Assembly: GCF_937128705.1 (NCBI RefSeq)
Contig: NZ_CAKZMP010000001.1
Location: 1 to 37,835 of the forward strand
Length of the DNA: 37,835 nucleotides
Direction: 5' to 3'
Source of the DNA: an uncultured Kiloniella sp.
Lineage (GTDB): Bacteria > Pseudomonadota > Alphaproteobacteria > Kiloniellales > Kiloniellaceae
A program made the position numbers and the translations under genes. Of this stretch, positions 1 through 6,750 are shown piece after piece. Below the pieces are notes generated by a model. That model ran no database searches. It worked only from the letters and a program-made list of their open reading frames with translations, and had not been told where the DNA came from. Position 1 is the first letter of the stretch. Each line of letters starts with the position of its first letter.

Positions 1-794
1 ATGCTTTTTCCGAAATGTACGATACCGATATTTCTGCTGGATTGATCTCCAAGGTGACGAACGCTGTGATAGAACAAGTTATACAGTGACAACCTCCTTC
101 GCGTGATCAAGTATACCCTATCGTCTATCTGGACTGCATCGTGGTCAAAATCAGGCAAGATAAACAGGTCATCAATAAGGCCATTTATCTAGCGCTTGGT
201 ATTAATGTTGAGGGACACAAAGAGCTTTTGGGTATGTGGTTCTCAGAAAATGAAGGTGCGAAGTTCTGGCTAGGAATTTTGACTGAGCTAGAGAATCGTA
301 GCCTAGAGGATATTCTTATCGCCTGTGACGGCGGCCTAAAGGGCTTTCCAAAAGCTATACAAACGGTTTATCCGCAACAGCATGGCGCTATTATAAAGAG
401 GTCGCCGCCGATCTTAAGCGTGTTTACCAATCAGCCACGGAAGATGAGGAGTTACGCGAGCTTGACCACGTCGATGAAAAATGGGCTGTTAAACACCCCC
501 AAATTACCCGTTCATGGCGCCAAAACTGGGGAAATGCGAATACGCTGTTTGCCTACCTACAAGAGATACGCAAGGCATTTTACACCATCAATGCCATTGA
601 ATCGTTAAACAGTGTGATTCGTAAAGCGATTAAGACACGCAAGCTGTTTCCCCATGACGACGCGGTTAAAAAGTTGTTTTACTTGGCCACTCGTGAAGCA
701 TCTAAAAAATGAACGATGGCCAACTCACAACTGGCGTGTTGCCCTAAATCACTTTATGATTGTTTTTGACGAGTGACTGTCTGACCATGTTTAG
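1..794 (+). pseudogene. Decayed IS256-family transposase (5' end outside window)
   Basis: This is the C-terminal two thirds of a Mutator-like DDE transposase, readable only by changing frame. The first frame carries YPIVYLD (first catalytic Asp, about 132-134), then [19 protein letters not shown] and GAKFWL. At about 378-383 there is a frame change and an internal deletion that removes the usual LCIVHMVRNS block. The second frame reads [19 protein letters not shown] and INAIESLNS, and stops at 710-712 where the family has Trp. One extra base near 719 moves the tail (NWRVALNHFMIVF) to a third frame. Further TGA stops lie at 87-89 (in place of Trp) and 774-776 (in place of Arg), and the ancestral stop is probably the TAG at 792-794. 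With at least two frameshifts, three nonsense codons and a deletion it cannot make an active transposase. Its 3' end is antisense to the integrase tail. Confidence 0.9.
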
Positions 795-2084
795 CTTAAG
801 CAGATACACAGAGTTATTTACAGGCTCTATGTTATTGTATTTAGTTAGCTCTTTTATGTAATCTGAGTATTTCTGCAGAGCATCACCTTTCTCATCGTAA
901 AACTCCCACTGATCATATACCCTGTGATTCCCCCTTTTTTTATGACCGATAACTGCCTCGGCGACTTGATAATCTATTTTTAATTTTGACATATTTGTTC
1001 TGAGAGTTCTTCTAATATCGTGATTTGTTAAATGCTGAACACCTGAGAATTTCATTCTTTTGGCATTCAAACGCCCCATGCCATTATATGCTATATTTAG
1101 AGAGTGTGTGAAACAAAAACCATCATTATAAAACGTTGATTCTTCCAGTATTTTCTTAATTTCAGTTTTATTTGTTATTAATTTATTTTGTTTTTTTTCT
1201 TCAAGCGAAATTACTTTTGCAGCTACATTCTTCCTAGCATCTTTGAGGATTTCCATCGATAAATCCGATAATTTTAACCTGTTGGGAAGGTTAGTTTTTG
1301 AATTTGTAGCTGGGTTGAACCATTCATTACTCTTAAAATTCACATCTGAAAACCTCATACGTCTGACCTCGTCCCTCCGCTGACCGTTTAATAAAATCAT
1401 CTGGATTATATGGCGGTGCGGGTATCGAAAAGTTTCAGCCGCCTTCCAAACTTTTATTAATTCATCATTATCAGCAAAACGAGTTTTAGGAGTTTCTTTA
1501 TAAAGCTTTTTCATACCGGCGATTGGATTGAAAACAATTATGCCAAGGGACACGCAGTCATTTAACATAGAGCTTAATTGCTCATGAATTCGATTCACCT
1601 GAGTAGTTAATCCAGCCTTAGTTGAAGTGCCTCTCAATTTTTCTTGCAGAAAATCAGCTATTTCAGGCCTCGTGAGTTTTGCTATTTTTTTATTACCTAG
1701 AGCCGGGAGAATATGGTTTTTCCAAATTGCATCGGTATCTTTAGATTTGACTAACTTACTAATATGTAAATCTTTATAACTTGAATAGACATCAGAGACC
1801 ATCTTGTCTCTATGATCACGTTTGGGATCTATTCCATTAAATATATCTATGAGAATTTCCCGAGCTTTGGTTCTGGCGGCTGACAGAGTCAAATCCGGAT
1901 AATTCCCAAGCGTTATTCTTTGGCCCCGGCCATGGCGATCTTGATAGCGCAAGCTGAAGCTTTTCTTTCCTGAAACAGCAACCCTAAAACATAGCCCTCT
2001 TACGTCGGTATCCGTCAGGTCTAACCTCTTTCCATCCTTCGATCTTGCGGATTTTATAAGTTTGTCATTTAATTTTTTCTTCAT
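744..2084 (-). CDS. P4-type tyrosine site-specific integrase with an IS-derived C-terminal tail
   Basis: Phage/island integrase of the DUF4102 N-domain family, which cuts and rejoins DNA at att sites through a phosphotyrosine intermediate. The N-terminal arm-binding domain includes LTDTDVRGLCFRV and ITLGNYPDLTLSAAR. The catalytic domain has Arg in GQRRDEV (about residue 236), H-D-I-R (about 354-357), GH (about 380) and the nucleophile Tyr in RVYDQ (about 389), so the active site is complete. After YSDYIKEL the last 27 or so codons (744-827) lie inside the IS256 remnant and are read antisense to it, so the native tail has been replaced and the stop codon is supplied by the IS. The gene is AT-rich compared with the core genes to the right, which fits horizontal transfer. 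No excisionase or cargo gene is visible. Whether the hybrid protein is active is unknown. Confidence 0.9.
   Translation of the reverse strand: MKKKLNDKLIKSARSKDGKRLDLTDTDVRGLCFRVAVSGKKSFSLRYQDRHGRGQRITLGNYPDLTLSAARTKAREILIDIFNGIDPKRDHRDKMVSDVYSSYKDLHISKLVKSKDTDAIWKNHILPALGNKKIAKLTRPEIADFLQEKLRGTSTKAGLTTQVNRIHEQLSSMLNDCVSLGIIVFNPIAGMKKLYKETPKTRFADNDELIKVWKAAETFRYPHRHIIQMILLNGQRRDEVRRMRFSDVNFKSNEWFNPATNSKTNLPNRLKLSDLSMEILKDARKNVAAKVISLEEKKQNKLITNKTEIKKILEESTFYNDGFCFTHSLNIAYNGMGRLNAKRMKFSGVQHLTNHDIRRTLRTNMSKLKIDYQVAEAVIGHKKRGNHRVYDQWEFYDEKGDALQKYSDYIKELTKYNNIEPVNNSVYLLKLNMVRQSLVKNNHKVI
805..827. repeat. Probable right terminal inverted repeat of the IS256-type element
   Basis: Just past the transposase stop, the segment from TACACAGAG to CAGGCTC looks like the outer end of IS256-family elements, which often begin GAG.CTGTAAATAA.TCTGTGTA when read inward. 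This is recalled from family knowledge, not from an alignment. The matching left repeat is outside the window, so neither the pair nor a target-site duplication can be checked. If right, the element ends at about 827 and everything to its right belongs to the disrupted integrase gene. Confidence 0.5.
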
Positions 2085-2097
2085 TCGACTTCTCGCT

Positions 2098-2116
2098 GGG
2101 GACAGTATGGGGACAG
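2098..2116. repeat. Tandem GGGGACAG repeat, 11-base period, upstream of the integrase start
   Basis: GGGGACAG occurs at 2098-2105 and again at 2109-2116, each preceded by T. It lies 14-32 bases before the integrase start codon. The place suits an operator for integrase autoregulation or a recombinase-binding site. The function is inferred from position only. Confidence 0.5.
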
Positions 2117-2133
2117 GAATGGCGCTAATCAGA

Positions 2134-2243
2134 ATTAAACAGCATGAAATAGAAATAAATAGCGTTCAATTATTTTTCTATTAAATTCAGTAGCTTGGGG
2201 AGATATTTTTGAATTGATTAAACAAAATTAAACGATATTAAAT
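2134..2243. repeat. Repeated ATTAAA(C/T) heptamers, candidate integrase arm sites
   Basis: Copies start at 2134, 2180, 2217, 2227 and 2237. The last three follow each other with an exact 10-base period, placing them on the same face of the helix. Direct repeats of this kind upstream of an integrase gene resemble arm-type or excisionase sites. The surroundings are AT-rich, so chance contributes to the single copies but less to the phased triplet. Confidence 0.45.
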
Positions 2244-2453
2244 AGAGGAAACCACGTTTTTCCTCCGTGGGATCTCAAAACACCAGGGCGAATGATACCA
2301 AAGCACCAAAACTGAACGATACTGAAGTATCTACTAAAAAGTAATGCTCTTTTTATAAACATACAACATTTTGTGCCAAAGTAATAAAAGAAACACAAAA
2401 CTCAGGTTCAACTGTCACAATTCAGCTCATTCCATGACACGAGCGTTAGATGC

Positions 2454-2486
2454 AAAAAAGGCTCTTTTCCACACGAAAAAGAGCCC
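2454..2486 (-). terminator. Rho-independent terminator of the carboxylesterase gene
   Basis: Read on the minus strand, GGCTCTTTTTC and GAAAAGAGCC form a stem around a GTGTG loop, followed by a run of six T. It lies 36 bases beyond the esterase stop codon and marks the edge of the core genes against the mobile region. Confidence 0.85.
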
Positions 2487-2521
2487 CTGTTCAACATCGC
2501 AATAAGCGCGTTTTTCCTAGC

Positions 2522-3202
2522 CTATTCATCTTTAACAGCATAACCGAGCAATTCAGTCACAAACCCAACACCCATGCGAATACCGTTTTCATCAATACCG
2601 TGTCCAAGTTCGGAAATCATTTCCTGATATACAGTTATATCGTGTTCTGTCATCGCCTGTACCGCCGCGGGAAGCGCCTCAGGGGGAACAACTTCATCTT
2701 TATCACCATGAATCGCAAGCACTGGACACTTGCTAGATAGTTCATCCTTAAGCAAATCAGGTGCAACCAGCATGCCGGAATAACACATCATGCCTGCAAA
2801 AGGTGACTTTTGACGGAAACCAACGTGGTATGCCATCATAGCCCCTTGGGAAAAGCCCATCAGAAAAACACGTTCGGGCGGCAAATTATAATGCGCCATT
2901 TCTTGATCAATAAAAGCTTGCACAACAGGCGCTGCTTTTTGAATGCCATCGAGAATAAGATCCCGATCCCTGCTCATCAAGCTAAACCACTGCCGCCCCA
3001 TCGGGGCCATATCACAAGGCTGATGCGCATCCGGCGAAACGATAGCAGCATGCGGAAGAGCATTGGCAAAAAAAGGTGCAAGACCAATCAGATCCTGCCC
3101 ATCTGCACCAAGACCATGCAGCATGATTATGAGTTCTTTTGCTGGCCCACCCGAGCTCGGCTCGTGACGAGGTCCAGTTAATGTTACCTCTGACATTTCC
3201 AT
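2522..3202 (-). CDS. Alpha/beta-hydrolase, carboxylesterase/phospholipase family
   Basis: Cytoplasmic serine hydrolase of the Abhydrolase_2 (EstB/acyl-protein thioesterase-like) family, cleaving short-chain esters or lysophospholipids. The physiological substrate cannot be read from sequence. The oxyanion-side motif IIMLHGLGADG is near residue 30, the nucleophile Ser lies in GFSQGAMM (about residue 118), the acid is Asp in HGDKDEVVP (about 169) and the base is His in ELGHGID (about 201). A length of 226 residues is normal for the family. The start is placed at the ATG of MEMSE, with a G-rich Shine-Dalgarno just before it. An ATG three codons upstream (3211) and one two codons downstream (3196) are also possible. 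It is a single gene with its own terminator. Confidence 0.9.
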   Translation of the reverse strand: MEMSEVTLTGPRHEPSSGGPAKELIIMLHGLGADGQDLIGLAPFFANALPHAAIVSPDAHQPCDMAPMGRQWFSLMSRDRDLILDGIQKAAPVVQAFIDQEMAHYNLPPERVFLMGFSQGAMMAYHVGFRQKSPFAGMMCYSGMLVAPDLLKDELSSKCPVLAIHGDKDEVVPPEALPAAVQAMTEHDITVYQEMISELGHGIDENGIRMGVGFVTELLGYAVKDE

Positions 3203-3321
3203 GCCCCCCATGAATAACTATCTACTTTTACACGACTTTTTAACACAGGTCATCAATTTTAGCCAAATAGTTAACAAATTCTCAACTATTGGGCCATAAA
3301 AGGGGGCAAAATTTTGGAAAA

Positions 3322-3951
3322 TCAGGCGATACCAGCGTGGCGATAATAGTGCCACAAAAACCGAGCGCCAGCACTACGATGGGGTCGCCAATTTTCGGAA
3401 AGCTCGTACATTTCTTTCGGTGTTGGACGATGCTCCAACCCCTTTAAATGCTTCATCGCTTCTTGCAAGGCCAAATCCGCAGCGGGCATGACATCAGGTC
3501 GTTTCAAAGCAAACAAAAGATACACTTCACAGGTCCAACGCCCTATACCTTTTACTTGGATCAGATGATCAATAACTTCATCATCTGACATATCCGGTAG
3601 ATGTTCCAACTGCAGGCGCCCCGCCAAAACATCTTCAGCCAATCCACGTGTGTAACGTTGTTTTGGGCGGCTCAAACCTGCCGCCTTCATGCCGTCGTCA
3701 TCCAACGCTAAAATATTTTCCGGGGTGATCTCCCCAACTTGTTCCACTAATCTACCAAGGATTGCTTTTGCAGACTGAACAGAAACCTGTTGAGAAATAA
3801 TCATTCCGACCAAACCGTTAAACCCGGCATCTTGAGATCGGATGGGCGGCAAACCACAATCAAGATATGCCCTTGCTACATCCGTATCTTGCCCTGAAAG
3901 TGCCTCCAAAGGGGCACGTAAAGCTTCATCCGATATTTTTTGATCACTCAC
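3322..3951 (-). CDS. DNA-3-methyladenine glycosylase II (AlkA-like)
   Basis: Base-excision repair glycosylase that removes alkylated purines from DNA. It shows the helix-hairpin-helix of the HhH-GPD fold (LIQVKGIGRWTCEVY) followed by the catalytic Asp in MPAADLALQ, and the conserved helix GLVGMIISQQVSVQSAK. The protein is the short form without the extra N-terminal AlkA domain. I place the start at the GTG at 3951 (VSDQKISDEAL) because AAGGGGGA lies nine bases upstream. An ATG at 3981 would add ten residues but lacks such a site. It is transcribed away from gluQRS across a very short intergenic space. Confidence 0.88.
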   Translation of the reverse strand: MSDQKISDEALRAPLEALSGQDTDVARAYLDCGLPPIRSQDAGFNGLVGMIISQQVSVQSAKAILGRLVEQVGEITPENILALDDDGMKAAGLSRPKQRYTRGLAEDVLAGRLQLEHLPDMSDDEVIDHLIQVKGIGRWTCEVYLLFALKRPDVMPAADLALQEAMKHLKGLEHRPTPKEMYELSENWRPHRSAGARFLWHYYRHAGIA

Positions 3952-3991
3952 GGCTGGACTTCCCCCTTGTTCCCATTGCACATTCTATTTG

Positions 3992-4861
3992 ATGAAAACC
4001 CATTTAATGACCACATTGCCAACACAAATCTTTCGTTTCGCGCCTTCGCCCAGTGGATATCTCCATCTTGGGCACGCTTATTCCGCTCTCTTTAGCTGGA
4101 CACAGGCGCAAAAACACCATGCCCAGTTCATTCTGAGAATCGAAGATATAGACACTACGCGATGCCGCAAGGAATTCACTGAGGCGATATACGAAGATCT
4201 TTCATGGCTCGGCTTGGAGTGGCGTGATCCCCCTCGTAATCAGTCTGAACACATGGACGATTATCAGAGGGCACTCAAAAAACTAGAAGACCAAAATCTT
4301 CTCTACCCTTGTTTTTGCACGCGCAAAGAAATTCAAAACGAAGTCCAGCAATCTGGTCGTGCTCCGCACGGACCAGATGGTTTAATCTACCCCGGCACCT
4401 GTAGAAGCCTGTCTGCCACCGAAAGAAAGAATCGCATCGCACAAGGGGACAGCTATGCCCTACGCTTAGATATGGTACGGGCTTGTTCGCTAGCAGGAGA
4501 GTTATATTGGCAGGATGAGAAGAAAGGAAAGATCAAGGCAACACCCGAAATTTTTGGTGATGTTGTTCTCGCCAGAAAAGACATCCACACCAGTTATCAT
4601 TTATCTGTTACCGTTGATGATGCGCTCCAAAACATTTCCTGTATCACCCGAGGCACAGATCTCTTTGAAGCCACTCATATTCACAGGCTTTTGCAAGCGT
4701 TACTAAAATTGCCTGTTCCAACTTGGCACCACCACGATCTGCTTCACGATGAAGAAGGTAATCGGCTGGCCAAGCGACACAACGCACTTGCCATAAGAGA
4801 ACTCAGAAAACAGGGAAAAAGTCCTGAAGACATCAGAATGATGGTCGGAATATCAGAGTGA
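3992..4861 (+). CDS. gluQRS: Glutamyl-Q tRNA(Asp) synthetase
   Basis: A truncated paralogue of glutamyl-tRNA synthetase that attaches glutamate to queuosine at position 34 of tRNA(Asp). It keeps the catalytic Rossmann domain and lacks the anticodon-binding domain, so its 289 residues are normal. Visible motifs are the HIGH-like HLGH (about residues 25-28), the zinc site Cys-x-Cys (about 107 and 109) with Tyr 133 and Cys 137, LRIEDIDTTR, and the KMSKS-like KRHNA near the C-terminus. The start is uncertain: ATG 3992, TTG 3989 and ATG 4007 are all possible. It converges on mcd with about 30 bases between stop codons. Confidence 0.93.
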   Translation: MKTHLMTTLPTQIFRFAPSPSGYLHLGHAYSALFSWTQAQKHHAQFILRIEDIDTTRCRKEFTEAIYEDLSWLGLEWRDPPRNQSEHMDDYQRALKKLEDQNLLYPCFCTRKEIQNEVQQSGRAPHGPDGLIYPGTCRSLSATERKNRIAQGDSYALRLDMVRACSLAGELYWQDEKKGKIKATPEIFGDVVLARKDIHTSYHLSVTVDDALQNISCITRGTDLFEATHIHRLLQALLKLPVPTWHHHDLLHDEEGNRLAKRHNALAIRELRKQGKSPEDIRMMVGISE

Positions 4862-4890
4862 GACCCACCACTGTAAAATACAAGACGAAC

Positions 4891-6549
4891 TTAATTACGC
4901 CCGGATAAAAGGCCGCGTGCAATAACCTGTGCTTGTATCTCTGCTGCGCCTTCGAAAATATTCAAGATACGTGCATCACACAGTACACGGCTGATTTTAT
5001 ATTCTTCCGCATAACCATTACCACCGTGAATTTGCAGAGCATTATCAGCATTTGACCATGCAACACGCGCCCCTAACAACTTAGCCATGCCGGCTTCAAT
5101 ATCACAGCGTCGATCCGAATCTTTCTCCCGCGCCGACGCGTAGGTTAGCTGTCGAGCGATCATGGTTTCGACAACCATCCAGACCAGTTTCCCGTAAACT
5201 CTGGGGAAATTGTAAAGCGATTTACCAAACTGGATGCGATCGTGCGCGTATTGCATCCCCAACTCCATCGCACACTGCGCCACCCCGACAGCTCTTGCCG
5301 CTGTTTGAATCCTTGCCGATTCAAAGGTCGCCATTAATTGCTTGAACCCTTGCCCTTCTTCCGCCCCAAGCAAGTTCTCTTTTTTGACTTCAAAACCATC
5401 AAAACCAAGTTCGTATTCTTTCATACCGCGATAGCCAAGCACTTTGATTTCGCCACCGGTCATACCTTCAGCCGGAAAATCTTCAGTCTCGGTTCCTCGG
5501 GGCTTTTCCGCGATAAACATTGAGAGACCTTTATAGCCGGGCTCATCCGGATTGGTTCTTGCCAGCAAGGTCATGATATCACTTCGCGAGGCATGCGTGA
5601 TCCAGGTCTTGTTACCCGTGATTTTATAACAATCCCCGGATAGCACTGCCCTTGTTTTTAAAGATCCCAAATCTGACCCGGTATTGGGTTCGGTAAAGAC
5701 AGCCGTCGGTAAAATTTCACCTGATGAAATCTGGGGGAGCCACTTTTGCTTTTGCTCTTCCGTTCCGCCCAAGCGAATGAGCTCTGCGGCGATTTCTGAG
5801 CGCGTCCCCAAAGACCCCAAACCGATGTAACCACGGGAAAGTTCTTCGGTCACGACACACATGGCCGTTTTCCCCATCCCGAGGCCGCCATATTCTTCGG
5901 GAACCGTAAGCCCGAAAATACCCAATTCGGCTAACTGTTCCACAACTTCTATCGGGATAAGCTCGTCTTTCAAATGCCATTCATGGGCCGCATCACTGTA
6001 ATCATCGGCAACTTTTCCGAACTGATCCCGGACCATTTCCAGCGTCTCATCACCAAGTCCTAAAGCCCCAAAATTTTTACTTTCAAGGCTATTCACCAAA
6101 AGATCAGCCAAAGCTTTTCTATTTTCTTTTGTATTCCCATCACCAATCAACGCACGAACCTCGTCCGTATGGAAATTGAACACATCAGTTTCTTCTACAC
6201 CCAAATCCTGAGGACGCAGGATTTCAACCTGGCTGATTGCAATTCCACCAGATAACTGGGACAGATATTCGCCAAAGGCTATTTTGAGGATGAGCCGTTC
6301 TAGTTCGTGAAACTCATTTCCGCTATCCAGCCTTTGTGCCCAAAGAAGCATGTTTTCCAAAGCAGAAACATACGTCGCCATCCATGCATAGCCATGGGCT
6401 GCGAACTGATTTTCCTCAATTAAAGCGGCTGAAACACGCCCATTATCTATTGTTTGTTCAAACAGATAATCACGTGCTTTTTCCTGCAGTGATTTGGATG
6501 AGGATATCGCTTTTTCGCAACGGGAAAAAAGCTCTTGGTTTTCTGACAT
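4891..6549 (-). CDS. mcd: (2S)-methylsuccinyl-CoA dehydrogenase
   Basis: FAD-dependent acyl-CoA dehydrogenase that oxidises methylsuccinyl-CoA to mesaconyl-CoA in the EMC pathway, passing electrons to ETF. At 552 residues it is much longer than usual acyl-CoA dehydrogenases (about 380). The extra 160 or so N-terminal residues are typical of Mcd. The core has VFTEPNTGSD, KTWITHASRSD, GGNGYAEEY and the C-terminal FEGAAEIQ with the region of the catalytic Glu. It lies downstream of ccrA on the same strand and close to ecm, which supports this substrate over a generic fatty acyl-CoA. The start is the ATG of MSENQ: the upstream TTG of MRQKM overlaps the likely Shine-Dalgarno GAGG. The 201 bases before it contain two large inverted repeats. 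Confidence 0.92.
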   Translation of the reverse strand: MSENQELFSRCEKAISSSKSLQEKARDYLFEQTIDNGRVSAALIEENQFAAHGYAWMATYVSALENMLLWAQRLDSGNEFHELERLILKIAFGEYLSQLSGGIAISQVEILRPQDLGVEETDVFNFHTDEVRALIGDGNTKENRKALADLLVNSLESKNFGALGLGDETLEMVRDQFGKVADDYSDAAHEWHLKDELIPIEVVEQLAELGIFGLTVPEEYGGLGMGKTAMCVVTEELSRGYIGLGSLGTRSEIAAELIRLGGTEEQKQKWLPQISSGEILPTAVFTEPNTGSDLGSLKTRAVLSGDCYKITGNKTWITHASRSDIMTLLARTNPDEPGYKGLSMFIAEKPRGTETEDFPAEGMTGGEIKVLGYRGMKEYELGFDGFEVKKENLLGAEEGQGFKQLMATFESARIQTAARAVGVAQCAMELGMQYAHDRIQFGKSLYNFPRVYGKLVWMVVETMIARQLTYASAREKDSDRRCDIEAGMAKLLGARVAWSNADNALQIHGGNGYAEEYKISRVLCDARILNIFEGAAEIQAQVIARGLLSGRN

Positions 6550-6576
6550 TTTTTGCCTCAATGGAATTACTCAGCC

Positions 6577-6634
6577 ATAGATTTTTCAGTGTACCTGCTT
6601 GAAAACAAGAGTAACCGTCTGATGAAAAATCTAT
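6577..6634. other. Perfect 12-bp inverted repeat in the mcd leader
   Basis: ATAGATTTTTCA (6577-6588) and TGAAAAATCTAT (6623-6634) are perfect complements around a 34-base loop. The loop itself has a small CTTG-TTTT-CAAG hairpin when read on the minus strand. In an mcd transcript this would be a long hairpin ending about 28 bases before the start codon. It could be an mRNA-stability or translation element, a protein-binding palindrome, or a small palindromic repeat. No T run follows on the minus strand, so it is not a simple terminator. Confidence 0.6.
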
Positions 6635-6650
6635 TAAAATAAAATCGAAC

Positions 6651-6739
6651 AATAAAAAGACCGATAAGCGCAACAGCCCTCTACAACATGAAGAAACAGA
6701 GGTATGCACCCGTATAAGCATAACCATCACGCTTATCGG
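6651..6739 (-). terminator. Terminator-like structure with a large folded loop, downstream of ccrA
   Basis: Read on the minus strand, CCGATAAGCG (6739-6730) begins 11 bases after the ccrA stop and pairs perfectly with CGCTTATCGG (6670-6661), followed directly by TCTTTTTATT. The 59-base loop is not random: 6718-6725 pairs with 6701-6707 with one bulge, and 6698-6702 can pair with 6678-6682, so the element looks like a multibranched stem ending in a T run. It may terminate ccrA transcription or act as a conditional terminator before mcd. Confidence 0.6.
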
Positions 6740-6750
6740 CAGCAGGAAAC

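Larger units (their letters stand above)
2085..2453. other. AT-rich gene-free region upstream of the integrase (probable att/regulatory region)
   Basis: No convincing coding sequence was seen on either strand across about 370 bases. The stretch holds a tandem 11-mer next to the integrase start, five ATTAAA-type heptamers (three of them spaced exactly 10 bases), an interleaved pair of inverted repeats at 2245-2270, and a short inverted repeat GATAC-TGAA-GTATC at 2318-2331. Position and composition suggest the integrase promoter plus recombinase arm sites at the edge of an integrated element. No tRNA 3' end, the usual target of P4-type integrases, is recognisable, so the exact attachment site is not assigned. 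Confidence 0.5.

Noticed and set aside
141..608. A separate 155-residue protein starting at GTG 141
   Set aside because: Only its first 80 or so residues match the IS256 transposase. The remainder is the wrong frame of the same decayed gene, so it is not an independent gene.
87..776. Three in-frame TGA codons in the transposase, two of them at Trp positions, suggesting TGA recoding as Trp
   Set aside because: Several intact genes here end in TGA with sensible C-termini (gluQRS, ftsE, argH), and the transposase also has frameshifts and a deletion. Ordinary decay by transitions explains it.
2217..2243. CtrA boxes in the integrase upstream region
   Set aside because: The TTAA repeats are spaced N6 rather than N7, so they do not fit the CtrA consensus.
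2404..2426. GGTTCAACTG as the T-arm of a tRNA that could be the integrase target
   Set aside because: No acceptor, D or anticodon stems can be formed around it.
2450..2740. A small plus-strand gene across the esterase terminator
   Set aside because: It runs through the terminator hairpin and the antisense of the esterase C-terminus. Its residues reflect that complement.
5717..5980. Open frames opposite or within mcd, ecm, etfA, lysA and other genes
   Set aside because: They lie in alternative frames of strongly recognisable genes, show no family motifs, and have no supporting ribosome-binding sites.
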